A stretch of 59,569 bases of DNA from Bdellovibrionota bacterium (GCA_035292885.1 DATDPG010000019.1:1-59569); one strand, 5' to 3'; counted from the stretch's first letter, positions 9,443-18,829 are shown. A program made the numbers and translations. Notes: generated by a model from the sequence alone, not told the origin.

Positions 9443-10162
9443 TTAATTCCGGGAGCCTCCGTCCCCTTCAATAATTCGGATCGCTTCTTTAGCCGAACTT
9501 CGCACGTCTTTGTTGGAATCCTTCAAGGCATGTTTCAGGGCCGGTAGCGCCTGTTTCGCGGCCGGCTCAAATTCCCCGAGGATCTTGGCCGCTTCCGACC
9601 TGCCCCACGCGGAACATGTTTTGAGACATTTCGTCAGGTGAGGCACGACGTAGTCCGGATTGGCTTCAATCCTGCTCAGCGCTTGCGCGGCCCGAAGTCG
9701 CACGCCTTCGTCCTTGTCCCTGGCCAGAATCGACTTCAACTTGGGCGTTGCGGAATTAGCGGGCAGGCCCAACTTCCAAAGGAGTGTGGCCGAAAGTGCC
9801 CGGGCAAGCGGAGAACGGCTCGACAGAGTCTCGATCAATTCCGGGATCGCCTGCTCCCGCATTTCCTCCAATGCATTCGCGGCCGCCGTGTGTTTTTTTG
9901 GATCGGGATCGGCCAAATCCTTCGCCCATTCCCGGGCACTTCTTGTGGGCGTTGGAGAGGGTGTGGGAACCGCGGGGGTTGGCGTGGCAACCGGGAACAC
10001 CGACCGCGTCGGGGAGACAACGGGTGTCGGCGCGGGCGCTGAGACTTGGAAGGCGAAACACGTTCCGGCCCAGCCGAGGACGAAAATTGAAATCCACCCT
10101 GCCACAATAGTCTTCCGACGGAACAGTTTAATTTTTCTTACGGGCGCAAGCCAGAATTTCAT
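9443..10162 (-). CDS. Secreted or anchored HEAT-repeat protein with Pro/Thr linker
   Basis: 239 residues if started at ATG 10162, which has GGCAGGAACGG upstream and gives a normal signal peptide (positively charged start, then WISIFVLGWAGTCFAF). The frame is open to 10285, but that extension would bury the signal. A linker of repeated Pro-Thr (PTPAVPTPSPTPT) joins the signal to about four HEAT/PBS-lyase-type helical repeats with phrases such as IPELIETLSSRSPLARALSATLLWKLG and ALPALKHALKDSNKDVRSSAKEAIRII. The signal peptide implies a periplasmic or surface location; HEAT repeats are protein-binding scaffolds. No partner is evident: the upstream neighbour is a transglycosylase remnant on the other strand. 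Function unknown. Confidence 0.8.
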   Translation of the reverse strand: MKFWLAPVRKIKLFRRKTIVAGWISIFVLGWAGTCFAFQVSAPAPTPVVSPTRSVFPVATPTPAVPTPSPTPTRSAREWAKDLADPDPKKHTAAANALEEMREQAIPELIETLSSRSPLARALSATLLWKLGLPANSATPKLKSILARDKDEGVRLRAAQALSRIEANPDYVVPHLTKCLKTCSAWGRSEAAKILGEFEPAAKQALPALKHALKDSNKDVRSSAKEAIRIIEGDGGSRN

Positions 10163-10270
10163 CCGTTCCTGCCACATGTCCGGGACCTGCGATCCATACC
10201 TACCGACGTATTCCCGATTCGTCCAGGACAAATCGGAGAAATCGTCGGTGCGGCGGGCCGCCCATGTATA

Positions 10271-10669
10271 ATGCCGGCGAATCATCGCTCGGGAGAAAGG
10301 TTTTTATGGACTGGCGAATTATCGGACTCAATATTGGGAAAGATCAACGACCCTACGTGGAATATCGCCGCCGGCATTTTTTACGATCGACAGCTGTGGA
10401 ATTCGTGGCGCGACCACGATTCGATTCCGGATCGCTTAAGCTTCATGTTCGGAAGCTATAATGCGGGCCGGAATACTATCCTCAAAGCGAAAGAAACGGC
10501 GCGGCAAGAGAATCTTGACGATCGCGTCTGGCCCTCCATTGTGGTCGTGGCCCCCAAAGTTCCGCGATGGCGGCACCGCCAAACTCTCGAGTACGTCCGA
10601 AAAATCGAGGGAGGTTACTCGAATCTATGCAGCTCGGAGAAGGGGTTCAGCGATTTTTTGGGCCGGTGA
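10271..10669 (+). pseudogene. Lytic transglycosylase (SLT) C-terminal remnant
   Basis: The frame reads DPTWNIAAGIFYDRQLWNSW, then FMFGSYNAGRNTILKAKE and VPRWRHRQTLEYVRKIEGGY, the second half of a soluble-lytic-transglycosylase domain. The catalytic half (ESxFDPxAxSxxGAxGLMQ), which should lie about 40 residues upstream, is absent in all frames: the preceding bases belong to the divergent HEAT-repeat gene and its leader. A TATAAT at 10266-10271 could still drive transcription, but the product would lack the catalytic glutamate. I read it as a 5'-truncated pseudogene; a non-catalytic peptidoglycan-binding protein is the less likely alternative. The 129 bases after the stop hold nothing recognisable. 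Confidence 0.72.
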
Positions 10670-10798
10670 GATCGTGAGATTCTATTTTCATTGTGGCCTT
10701 CCATCCCTGCGGCGTGGATCAACCGGAATCGGAACCCGCGCTCCGGCGACGCGAGGCCGATACATGAGGTATATTCCCTTAAAGAGCTGGCGGATTGG

Positions 10799-12064
10799 TT
10801 AATGTGTCACTTTCTTCCCTTTCGTTTCGGGGAATAGCCAGATCCACGTACCGGTGAGAATCGCGAAAAAGGAAGCCAGGAAAATTCCGCCGCCGAGACC
10901 GTAGCGATGGGCCACTTTGGCGATGATGACCGGCGTGAAGAACTGCACTCCGCGGGCAAGATTGAAAGCCGCGCCCATCGCGGTGTTGCGAATGGACGTG
11001 GGGAAGAGTTCCGAAAAGAGAGGCCCGTAACCGCCGAACATCCCGGTGCCGAATCCCACCAGGAACATGAATCCTAAAATCACGGGGGGATATACGGCGA
11101 CCCAGTTCCAAAAGATCGTGATCATCGTGAGTCCGAGAGCCATCAGAAAAGAATAGATCGAATAGGCCGGCCTTCTTCCCCATCGGTCGGCGCAAAACCC
11201 GAACGTCCAGTAGCCGAGAAATCCACCGCTCTGCGTGATGAGCATCCAGAGAGTCGACTTGGCCAACGAGAATTGCCTTTGTTGGTGCAGATAGCCGGGG
11301 AGCCAGGAATAGGTGAACCAATAGGCGGACATGTCGAAAACGGCCAGGACCAACGAAAGGAAAAACAGTTTTCGGAAGGGCGCAAAAAAAAGACTCAGAA
11401 ATTTGCTCTCCGAAGGAACCGTTCGTTTGCGGTCCAACCAGACGTCCGACTCCGGCATGCTCTTTCGGATGGCGATCACCAGGAGCGCGGGAAGGATCGA
11501 GATAAAGAAAGTCGCCCTCCAACCGATGAGCGGGGCGATCAGGCCTCCCACCACGGAGGCAAGGGCGATTCCGACCGGCGCTCCGGTCTGAACGTACGCG
11601 CCGTACCGCCCACGCATGCGGGGAGGGAAGGTTTCGCCGACATAGGTCTGGCCCGTCGCCCATTCCCCGCCCACGCCGAGACCGGTGATGATTCGAAAAA
11701 CGACGAGCGTTGAAATATTCGCCGACAAGCCGCAGAGAAAAGTTCCGAGACTGTACGTGAGGATCGTCCACTGAAGGACGTTCCGCCGGCCGTAACGATC
11801 GGAGAGGACTCCGAATATCACTCCGCCGATCGCCGTGGCCGTAAGCGACGCGCCGAGAACGTAAGCGAGTTGTTCGTTGGACAGATTGAACTCGGCGCCG
11901 ATCGGAAAGGCGAGGAAGGTATAAAGAATCAGATCGTAGAAATCGAATACCCAGCCGGCCCAGCTCAACCAGAGAATCCGATAATGCGTACGGGTGGGAC
12001 GCTCGTACTCATTGAGAAGTTTCTTTGGGGTGTCTTTCACGGGCTTCAAAATTCTATCAGACAA
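10799..12064 (-). CDS. MFS transporter, metabolite:H+ symporter type
   Basis: 421 residues with 12 hydrophobic helices. The loop 2-3 signature GVLSDRYGRR and the helix-5 region GLGVGGEWATGQTYVGE are typical of the sugar/organic-acid:proton symporters (sialic acid, shikimate, aromatic acid carriers). A second half-signature FGFCADRWGRRP lies in loop 8-9. The only long start is TTG 12064 without a good ribosome site; GTG codon 8 (12043) is the alternative. It sits alone between a transglycosylase remnant and a divergently oriented PEBP gene, so the cargo cannot be inferred from neighbours. The start region lies close to the PEBP gene's, leaving about 90 bp for divergent promoters. Confidence 0.9.
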   Translation of the reverse strand: MSDRILKPVKDTPKKLLNEYERPTRTHYRILWLSWAGWVFDFYDLILYTFLAFPIGAEFNLSNEQLAYVLGASLTATAIGGVIFGVLSDRYGRRNVLQWTILTYSLGTFLCGLSANISTLVVFRIITGLGVGGEWATGQTYVGETFPPRMRGRYGAYVQTGAPVGIALASVVGGLIAPLIGWRATFFISILPALLVIAIRKSMPESDVWLDRKRTVPSESKFLSLFFAPFRKLFFLSLVLAVFDMSAYWFTYSWLPGYLHQQRQFSLAKSTLWMLITQSGGFLGYWTFGFCADRWGRRPAYSIYSFLMALGLTMITIFWNWVAVYPPVILGFMFLVGFGTGMFGGYGPLFSELFPTSIRNTAMGAAFNLARGVQFFTPVIIAKVAHRYGLGGGIFLASFFAILTGTWIWLFPETKGKKVTH

Positions 12065-12156
12065 TTCTTTTGTCTAAGATTGTTCTCACATCTAGCGGAA
12101 ATAGTTCGAGCCTCTATTGCGAACGTTCGGTATTTGGACTATCCAGGGAACCGATC

Positions 12157-12729
12157 ATGCGTATTTTGGAGGCAGCCAATCTATTCATCCTTGGGTTTTG
12201 CTCACTTTGCCTTTCAACCGGCTTAGCCCAAGACAATGGAGGTGCGAACATGGAATTCAAAATTCAGTCCAAGAACTTCGATCACAAGGGAAAAATCCCT
12301 TCCCTATACACCTGTGAAGGGAAGGATATCTCGCCGCAACTTTCATGGGCGGGAGCCCCCACGGGAACCAAGAGCTTTGCGTTGATATGCGATGACCCCG
12401 ATGCTCCCGATCCCAAAGCTCCCAAAATGACCTGGGTGCATTGGGTTCTCTATAATATACCGGCGTCGACAGCGGAGTTGAAGGAAGCGGTTCGTGCGAC
12501 GGATCTCCCGAAAGGCACCAAAGAAGGCTTGAACGACTGGAAACGGACCGGCTACGGAGGACCCTGTCCGCCCATCGGAGAACATCGCTATTTCTTCAAG
12601 CTCTATGCCCTCTCCAAGGATCTTCCCGATTTGGGAACTCCGACCAAACAGGGGCTTGAAAAAGCGATGAAAGACAGCATCCTTGGCAAATCGGATCTCT
12701 TGGGCACCTACGAGAAGCAAAAAAGGTAG
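12157..12729 (+). CDS. Periplasmic PEBP-family protein (YbhB/YbcL type)
   Basis: 190 residues from ATG 12157, with AGGGAA upstream; this gives a signal peptide (NLFILGFCSLCLSTGLAQ). The mature part has both phosphatidylethanolamine-binding-protein motifs: CDDPDAPDPKAP followed by WVHWVLYNIP, and GYGGPCPPIGEHRYFFKLYAL, which build the anion pocket. E. coli homologues YbhB/YbcL are of uncertain role; some inhibit host signalling, others may bind small phosphorylated ligands. The predicted export to the periplasm is seen in several homologues. It is transcribed away from the MFS carrier and is followed by a gene-free stretch. Confidence 0.92.
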   Translation: MRILEAANLFILGFCSLCLSTGLAQDNGGANMEFKIQSKNFDHKGKIPSLYTCEGKDISPQLSWAGAPTGTKSFALICDDPDAPDPKAPKMTWVHWVLYNIPASTAELKEAVRATDLPKGTKEGLNDWKRTGYGGPCPPIGEHRYFFKLYALSKDLPDLGTPTKQGLEKAMKDSILGKSDLLGTYEKQKR

Positions 12730-13078
12730 GTAAAAGATGAGTCCGGGATCGGGGCTCACCCATGAACGAAGGAGCCGAGGTGGCATCTCTGCCGTCCATT
12801 ATGAACTGAGCTTCCCTCCGTCCCTGGAGTTCCAAGCGTATTTCGAGGCGGGTGACCTGCGTGACCGGTCCACGAAAAACGTTGTGCTGAGAACGGAACT
12901 TTGGCCGCCCGACGAGTGCTTCCACGCGCCGGGGGAAAACAAGATCGTTCCGTTGCAAGAGATGGCACTTCCGGCTCCTTTATCCCATTGATGATCCACC
13001 CGTCTGAAACCAACGCCGGACCGGAACGATGGACCAGCTCGCCGATTACCTGGCGAGGGTCCGGGAGTGGAAGGTTGT
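12730..13078 (+). other. Gene-free stretch, 349 bp
   Basis: Open frames of 60-110 codons exist on both strands, but none has a family motif, signal peptide or convincing ribosome site, and they mask one another. No tRNA-like fold, terminator with T-tract or long repeat was seen. It may be a decayed gene or a regulatory leader for the AsmA-like gene that follows. Confidence 0.5.
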
Positions 13079-13771
13079 ATGCCACGGATTAAGACATGGT
13101 TCCTTGGAATAGCAGTCCTGCTCCTGCTTCTCCTGATTACTCCTTATTTTTTTCTTGGGTCAATCATCAAAGCAGGAATCAAAAGTGTCGGCCCCAAAGT
13201 GACCAAGACGGCAGTCGACGTGAGTCTGGTAACGCTCTCGCCATTCACGGGGAGTGGGCGGATCCGTGGCCTCGTGATCGGCAACCCGGCCGGTTTTAAA
13301 TCGGAGTCGGCGGTTAAACTGAAGAATTTCCGCATCTCGCTTAACCCGACTTCGCTTGCGAGCGACGTCATTCACGTCCGCTCCGTTCTCATTGAAGCAC
13401 CGGAGATTACGAAAGAGGGGGCCAATCTGGAAACGATTCAAAGGAACGTCCAAAGTTTCGTGCCTGCCGAATCGGGGCGGAAAGGAGAAAAGAGTTCGTC
13501 GACGAAAGTGGTTATCGATGATCTCTGGCTCAAAGAGGCCAAGGTTCATCTTGAACTGTTGGGCCAAATGAACACGATTTCGATTCCGGACATACATCTA
13601 ACGGACATCGGTAAAAAGTCCGGGGGAGTCACGCCCGCTCATGTGGTCGACCTGCTCCTCGGACGTGTTCTACTTGGTGTCGCCACGGGAGCGACGGATC
13701 TGGGTAGATCGGTCTCGGGCAGCGCCCAAAGGATCGGATCCAGGCTCAAAACACTCTTTCGAAAGAAATAG
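13079..13771 (+). CDS. AsmA-like/DUF748-type inner-membrane anchored periplasmic protein
   Basis: 230 residues. One N-terminal transmembrane helix (WFLGIAVLLLLLLITPYFFLG) is followed by a periplasmic beta-rich region. The phrases VSLVTLSPFTGSGRIRGLVIGNPAGF and VKLKNFRISLNPTSLASDVIHVRSVLIEAPEI are the layered strand-turn pattern of AsmA/DUF748/TamB-related lipid-transfer proteins: each layer begins with an acidic or basic turn then a hydrophobic strand. It is much shorter than full AsmA (about 600 residues) and ends in a basic tail (RLKTLFRKK). ATG 13079 is preferred to GTG 13067 because AAGG lies at the right distance. The role is probably in envelope lipid handling, by family analogy only. 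The 252 bases downstream show no gene. Confidence 0.72.
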   Translation: MPRIKTWFLGIAVLLLLLLITPYFFLGSIIKAGIKSVGPKVTKTAVDVSLVTLSPFTGSGRIRGLVIGNPAGFKSESAVKLKNFRISLNPTSLASDVIHVRSVLIEAPEITKEGANLETIQRNVQSFVPAESGRKGEKSSSTKVVIDDLWLKEAKVHLELLGQMNTISIPDIHLTDIGKKSGGVTPAHVVDLLLGRVLLGVATGATDLGRSVSGSAQRIGSRLKTLFRKK

Positions 13772-14023
13772 GCGCGGTGGGAAGTGCTTTGATGGTCAAT
13801 CCCGATTTCGGCGGCACGAAGCCGACGACCTGGAAACGGCACTATCATCTTTGATAATCGCGGAGAGTCGTCGAAAAGGCGGCTGGCGGAGATCCTCATC
13901 CGCAATATAGAGGGATTTCATTCGTAATGCATTATTGCGGGATGTGAGCTGCATCCGCCGCCGTAAATTAAGATTTCCCCTCACAAGGTTGGCGGGGGCC
14001 CTGTTCTCCTTTATAGAGATGGC

Positions 14024-15844
14024 GTGAACGATTCGGAGTCCAGAAGCCAATGGAAAACGCTGGGAACCTTGGTCACCTATCTCTGGCCGCCCGACCGGCG
14101 GGATCTCCGGATGCGAGTCGTGGCGGCGATGGGATTCCTCCTTCTCGGCAAAGCCGTCAACGTCTGCGTCCCCTATCTTTTTAAACTCGGCGTTGATGCT
14201 CTGGCGCCGCAGCCGTCGGTTCTTACGCTGCCGCTTTTCTTGATCGTGGCGTATGGCTTGGCCCGGGTGCTCGCCCAATTATTCGGGGAATTGCGCGACC
14301 TCGTCTTCATTGAAGTTTCGCAGAACGCCCAGAGAGTCATCGGCCTGAAGACTTTTCAGCACCTCCACGCGCTACCGCTCAGTTTTCATCTGGAACGGCA
14401 GACCGGAGGCCTCTCCCGCGTGATTGATCGCGGAACCAAGGGGATTCAATTCGTATTGACGTTCATGCTGTTCAACATCCTGCCGACGTTGGTCGAAATT
14501 TTCCTGGTCACGGCGATTCTCTTCCAGCGATTCAACGCCGGCTTTGCTGCCGTGGTCCTCCTCACGATTGTGTTGTACGTCGGCTATTCGTTCGGCATTA
14601 CGAACTGGAGGTTGCGGTACCGCCGCGAGATGAACCAAACCGACACCGAAGCCAATACGAAAGCGGTCGACAGCCTGTTGAATTTCGAAACCGTCAAATA
14701 TTTCGGCAACGAGACTCATGAACACCGAAGATTCGATCGGTCCCTGGCCGCGTACGAAACGGCGTCGGTGAAGAGCCAACTGGGCCTTTCTTTGTTGAAT
14801 ATCGGGCAGGGCACGATCATCGGCACCGGCCTGATTTTCTTGATGGTTATGGCGGGCCGCGGCGTCGTCGAGGGAAAGATGAGCGTCGGCGATTTCGTGA
14901 TGGTGAACACCTATTTGATCCAGCTTTACCTGCCGCTGAACTTTCTCGGGTTCGTCTACCGGGAGATCAAGCAGGGACTGATCGACATGGAAAAGATGTT
15001 CGGACTTTTGGCGGTATATCCCACGATCCAAGATGCTCCGAACGCGAGCAAACTCGTCGTGAATGGGGGCGAGATTGAATTCGACAAGGTCGGCTTTTAT
15101 TATGCTTCCGACCGCACGATTTTGAAAGATGTCAGTTTCCGCGTTCAGCCGGGAAAATCGGTGGCGATTGTGGGACCGAGCGGCGCCGGAAAATCGACGA
15201 TTTCCCGCCTTCTGTTTCGGTTTTACGACGTGACATCCGGGGCGATTCGGATTGACGGCCAGGATATTCGGCAAGTAACGCAGGAGAGCCTGCGATCCGC
15301 CATAGGGATCGTACCCCAAGATACGGTGTTGTTTAACGACACGATCGGTTACAACATCCGGTATGGGCGTGTCGGGGCGACGGAAGAGGAAGTGCTCGAG
15401 GCTGCGCGTTTGGCTCACATTGACGATTTCGTTCAGAACCTGTCGGCGAAATATGAGACTGTCGTGGGGGAGCGGGGGCTTAAGTTGTCCGGCGGAGAGA
15501 AACAGCGGGTGTCGATCGCCCGCACAATTTTGAAGAGCCCGCAGATCCTTCTGTTCGATGAGGCCACCTCCTCACTCGATTCGCACACCGAAAAGGACAT
15601 CCAAGCCTCTTTGTATGACGTATCGAAAAACCGGACGTCGTTGATGATTGCCCATCGCCTTTCCACCGTCGTGGATGCGGATGAAATTCTTGTCTTGAAG
15701 GAGGGTAGAATCGTGGAGCGGGGGACGCACGGACGGCTGCTCGTTAAGGGGGGCGAATACGCATCGATGTGGGCGCGCCAACAAGAGGCGGAGCGGTATG
15801 AGGAGGAATTTGGCGAGGAAATTCGAAAAAGAGCGGCCGGGTAA
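14024..15844 (+). CDS. ABC exporter, Atm1/HMT1 half-transporter type
   Basis: 606 residues starting with GTG 14024 (no in-frame upstream ATG). Residues 1-330 are a six-helix exporter membrane domain with the Atm1-type phrases RGTKGIQFVLTFMLFNILPTLVEI and NTKAVDSLLNFETVKYFGNE. The C-terminal ATPase has Walker A GPSGAGKST, Q-loop, signature LSGGEKQRVSIARTIL, Walker B ILLFDEATSSLD and the switch His in MIAHRLST, so it should be active. Atm1-class exporters move glutathione-related or persulfide species and heavy-metal conjugates; as a half-transporter it would homodimerise. The kinase gene starts 24 bp downstream and may be cotranscribed. Substrate unknown here. Confidence 0.93.
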   Translation: MNDSESRSQWKTLGTLVTYLWPPDRRDLRMRVVAAMGFLLLGKAVNVCVPYLFKLGVDALAPQPSVLTLPLFLIVAYGLARVLAQLFGELRDLVFIEVSQNAQRVIGLKTFQHLHALPLSFHLERQTGGLSRVIDRGTKGIQFVLTFMLFNILPTLVEIFLVTAILFQRFNAGFAAVVLLTIVLYVGYSFGITNWRLRYRREMNQTDTEANTKAVDSLLNFETVKYFGNETHEHRRFDRSLAAYETASVKSQLGLSLLNIGQGTIIGTGLIFLMVMAGRGVVEGKMSVGDFVMVNTYLIQLYLPLNFLGFVYREIKQGLIDMEKMFGLLAVYPTIQDAPNASKLVVNGGEIEFDKVGFYYASDRTILKDVSFRVQPGKSVAIVGPSGAGKSTISRLLFRFYDVTSGAIRIDGQDIRQVTQESLRSAIGIVPQDTVLFNDTIGYNIRYGRVGATEEEVLEAARLAHIDDFVQNLSAKYETVVGERGLKLSGGEKQRVSIARTILKSPQILLFDEATSSLDSHTEKDIQASLYDVSKNRTSLMIAHRLSTVVDADEILVLKEGRIVERGTHGRLLVKGGEYASMWARQQEAERYEEEFGEEIRKRAAG

Positions 15845-15868
15845 AACGATGCTCGTGTTGGTCGCGTG

Positions 15869-17020
15869 ATGTCGGCGGACGGTCAAAGAGTTCTAGAACG
15901 GGACCTCCCCGACTACACGGTCGATTCGATCCTGGGGCGCGGAGCCACGTCGACGGTCTATCGAGCCGTTCAAAAGACTCTGGGTCGCTATGTGGCCATC
16001 AAACGATTCGCTCCCGAAACCCGATTGTCGGAAGGAGTCTCGAAGCGCTTTGAGCGCGAAGCGGCGATGTGGGCGCACTTCAAACATGAGAATCTGATTC
16101 ACTTGTACGATTACCGGATGAGCGGGAGCACGCGCTACATCATCTTGGAATATTGCGATGGGTTCGAGCTTCGAGAACTGTTGTCTAAAACGGTCACGCT
16201 TCCGGCCCGCGTCGCGACGGCGATCGGCATTCAGGCTTTGACGGCGCTCGAATATCTGCATCGTTACGGGGTCGTGCATCGCGACGTGAAGCCGGGAAAT
16301 CTCTTTGTCACATCGGAAGGGATCGTCAAGCTGATGGACTTCGGCATCTCTCTCTGTCCGGAGCTGGAGCCGATGACTCAACCGGGGCAGATCCTGGGCA
16401 CCCCAGCGTACATGTCTCCGGAACAATCGCTCGGCCAGGAGATTAATTTCTCAAGCGATTTATTCTCTTTCGGCGTTGTGCTTTTCGAAATGCTGGAGGG
16501 ATGCACGCCGTTTCGAGCGTCGACCTTGCAAGAAGCCATTGAGGAAGTTCGAAAAGGAAAGTACGCAAAGCCTTCCCGCAAGCATCCGGGACCTTTGCGG
16601 GATTTAATCGGGAAATGTCTGCACAAAAAGGTAACTAAAAGGATTTCAAGCGCGACGGAAGCTCGACGCAAACTGGAGCGATACCTCTCCCAGGTGACTC
16701 CGCAAGGGGAACGGGTGACGATCCGGAAGTACCTCCTCGAGGAAGGGATGGTCTCTCCGGAGTTTCATCTTTTCCCGAAGGGCGTGACGGAGACCACGGT
16801 GGACGGCCCACTGGCTACCGCGTTTTCCGCCATCAAAGAGACCGAAATCGAACCACGGGTTTCTCGATTAAGGCCGTATCTGCTGCTCTTGCTAGCGCTT
16901 GCCCTGTTGGGAGAGGTGTACTTTGGACATCCTTCGTTACGCCCGGACTGGATCACGCTTTGGGAAGTCTTGGCTTCGGCAGGCCGGTTTGCCGCTTCTT
17001 GGGTGTCAAAATGGATGTAA
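15869..17020 (+). CDS. Ser/Thr protein kinase with C-terminal membrane anchor
   Basis: 383 residues from ATG 15869 (a GTG is adjacent at 15866). Complete Hanks-type kinase domain over residues 10-280: glycine loop LGRGATSTVYRA, Lys in VAIKRF, catalytic loop HRDVKPGNLF, Mg-binding MDFGIS, and activation segment GTPAYMSPEQ. A linker of about 70 residues leads to a single hydrophobic helix (YLLLLLALALLGEVYF) near the C-terminus with only ~30 residues beyond it, so the kinase faces the cytoplasm and no large sensor domain is exported. It follows the ABC exporter by 24 bp on the same strand. Targets are unknown; bacterial kinases of this type commonly regulate envelope or development. Confidence 0.93.
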   Translation: MSADGQRVLERDLPDYTVDSILGRGATSTVYRAVQKTLGRYVAIKRFAPETRLSEGVSKRFEREAAMWAHFKHENLIHLYDYRMSGSTRYIILEYCDGFELRELLSKTVTLPARVATAIGIQALTALEYLHRYGVVHRDVKPGNLFVTSEGIVKLMDFGISLCPELEPMTQPGQILGTPAYMSPEQSLGQEINFSSDLFSFGVVLFEMLEGCTPFRASTLQEAIEEVRKGKYAKPSRKHPGPLRDLIGKCLHKKVTKRISSATEARRKLERYLSQVTPQGERVTIRKYLLEEGMVSPEFHLFPKGVTETTVDGPLATAFSAIKETEIEPRVSRLRPYLLLLLALALLGEVYFGHPSLRPDWITLWEVLASAGRFAASWVSKWM

Positions 17021-17075
17021 GACGCGTTCAAAATCAGAATTGCTGAAATGAACCGGCGGTGGTTAAATCCACGAA

Positions 17076-18122
17076 ATGCTGAAAAGAAGTTTGGCTTTTT
17101 ATCTGGCATCGCTGGCTTTCGGGTGTTCGGGAGATTCGGCCACTACGGCAAGTCTCGATCCTCCGCCGGAGGGCGAGGGCTTTCAATACGAGACCCAAGA
17201 TATCTCCGTCCCGTTCGGCACCGAAGAGCAGGATTGTTATTTCTTCAAAATCCCGGGCGAAGGGACCGATCCGGTGTACATCAACAAGTTTGAAGTCGCC
17301 CAAAACGAGGGTTCACACCATATGAATATTTTTCGTGTGAAGACGATTCTCGAGTTGGATCCCGCGAACGGGGATATTCAAACCGCCTCCGACGGCGTGG
17401 GCCCTTGCGCCGATTCCGTGAATTGGGCCGATTGGCCGCTTATCGTCAATTCCCAAGAATCGGGTTACTTGGATTGGAAGCTTCCCGAAGGCGTTGCGGA
17501 GAGCTTCGTGCCGGGGGAGGTCATCATGCTTCAAAGTCACTACGTGAACGCCGTTACGCAGCAAACGCCGACCGTGGGTCACGTGAAAGTGAATTTTTGG
17601 ACGATGCCCGCCGCGGAAGTTAGATCGGAGGTGGGGACTCTATTCGCTACCAAGCAGTCGATCCGCGTTTGCGAATCAAATCCGGAACCGGCGTTCGACG
17701 GCTCCTGTCATTTCAGTAATACGGAGCCGATCCATATCATCGGGGCGAACAGCCACTTCCATAGCCGCGGGAAGCAATTCGATCTCTATACCTGGGACGG
17801 CGTATCCCTCACGCGGCCGCCGGATTCCGATCACTTTTATCAATCTCTGGAATGGGACGAACCGCCGATGGCCCGTTCGCCGGAACTCGACGCGGTCGTT
17901 CCGGTCAACGGCGGGATTTGGTACACCTGTGAATATGAATGGAAGAACCCTCCGGGGGACCTCACGTGCAGCGACGTGAACGCTTTCGATGCCACGTACT
18001 TCAATACACCGAGCGATCTTCAGGACTGTTGCTACACGTTTGGAAACAGCACGCAGCTGGCCGAGCATTGCAACGTGTTCGTTTACTATTATCCGAAGGT
18101 CGATAACATCAATTGCTTTTGA
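17076..18122 (+). CDS. PHM-like copper type II monooxygenase-fold lipoprotein
   Basis: 348 residues with a lipoprotein signal (FYLASLAFGC, Cys 17). The protein has the two-domain layout of peptidylglycine alpha-hydroxylating/dopamine beta-monooxygenases: domain 1 carries the paired histidines SHHMNIF and QSHYVN, domain 2 the HFHSRG motif that would form the CuM/CuH sites, plus many cysteines for disulfides. Eukaryotic members hydroxylate peptides or catechols with ascorbate; bacterial members are mostly uncharacterised and some are only binding proteins. A conserved CuM methionine near the C-terminus is not obvious by eye. Another small lipoprotein starts 8 bp downstream, so the two likely act together at the envelope. 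Enzyme activity is an inference from fold. Confidence 0.75.
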   Translation: MLKRSLAFYLASLAFGCSGDSATTASLDPPPEGEGFQYETQDISVPFGTEEQDCYFFKIPGEGTDPVYINKFEVAQNEGSHHMNIFRVKTILELDPANGDIQTASDGVGPCADSVNWADWPLIVNSQESGYLDWKLPEGVAESFVPGEVIMLQSHYVNAVTQQTPTVGHVKVNFWTMPAAEVRSEVGTLFATKQSIRVCESNPEPAFDGSCHFSNTEPIHIIGANSHFHSRGKQFDLYTWDGVSLTRPPDSDHFYQSLEWDEPPMARSPELDAVVPVNGGIWYTCEYEWKNPPGDLTCSDVNAFDATYFNTPSDLQDCCYTFGNSTQLAEHCNVFVYYYPKVDNINCF

Positions 18123-18130
18123 CGGTCCCC

Positions 18131-18769
18131 ATGCAAAATCCAACGACGTGGAGCGCAATTTGTTTGTTGATTCTCCTCTCTAGTTGCAGCGGCGACGACG
18201 CCGGCCAAAACTCCAATACCGTGACCACGACGACGTGTGACACGGATTCCGGCGAACGGACGACGGCGATGTTCGGGGATGCAGCTTCGGACCCTCAGAT
18301 AACCGTACTTGCGCGCCAAGAAAATGGATCGACGACCGATGTCGGTGAAGGGGTGACGATTTCCTTGATGGAACCGCCACAGGGTGGGCGCGTGATGTTT
18401 ATCGGTGTGAAAGCGATGAACTTCGGCGCATGCGGCGTCCGTTTAGAGGCGTCGTTGCAAGACGAAGCGACGCAGCAGGTTCAGTTTGATAACCGAAGCT
18501 TCAATTTGGTTCCTGTCGAAGATGGATGGGGAAGCAGCGCTCTGGCCGATCTTTCGACCTTCTCCAACATCCCTCTCTGTCCGAACAACTGGTCCGATTC
18601 GAATATTTATGACAACACGTTTCTTCTAACCGTGACGCTGACCGATCTTCAAGACCGGCAGGTCACCTTCACGGCGCACGTGACGCCGACCTGTATGCCG
18701 GGTGCGGAACAGGCGCAGTGCCAATGTTTTTGCAAGACTGGTTACGTCCTGGGTCAATCGTGCAGTTAG
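18131..18769 (+). CDS. Small lipoprotein of unknown function, partner of PHM-like lipoprotein
   Basis: 212 residues from ATG 18131; a TTG six codons earlier is possible. Lipobox LILLSSC anchors it. The mature part starts with a Thr-rich linker, then a beta-rich domain of about 130 residues, and ends with a cysteine cluster (CMPGAEQAQCQCFCKTGY) reminiscent of small disulfide modules. I do not recognise a family. It begins 8 bp after the copper-monooxygenase-like lipoprotein on the same strand, so cotranscription is likely; a substrate-binding or assembly partner is possible but unproven. Confidence 0.7.
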   Translation: MQNPTTWSAICLLILLSSCSGDDAGQNSNTVTTTTCDTDSGERTTAMFGDAASDPQITVLARQENGSTTDVGEGVTISLMEPPQGGRVMFIGVKAMNFGACGVRLEASLQDEATQQVQFDNRSFNLVPVEDGWGSSALADLSTFSNIPLCPNNWSDSNIYDNTFLLTVTLTDLQDRQVTFTAHVTPTCMPGAEQAQCQCFCKTGYVLGQSCS

Positions 18770-18829
18770 CGTCCTGTCGCCGAAATAGACTTAGCAATTT
18801 AGAAGTTTTGGGATTTTGGAGTTCGGGTC

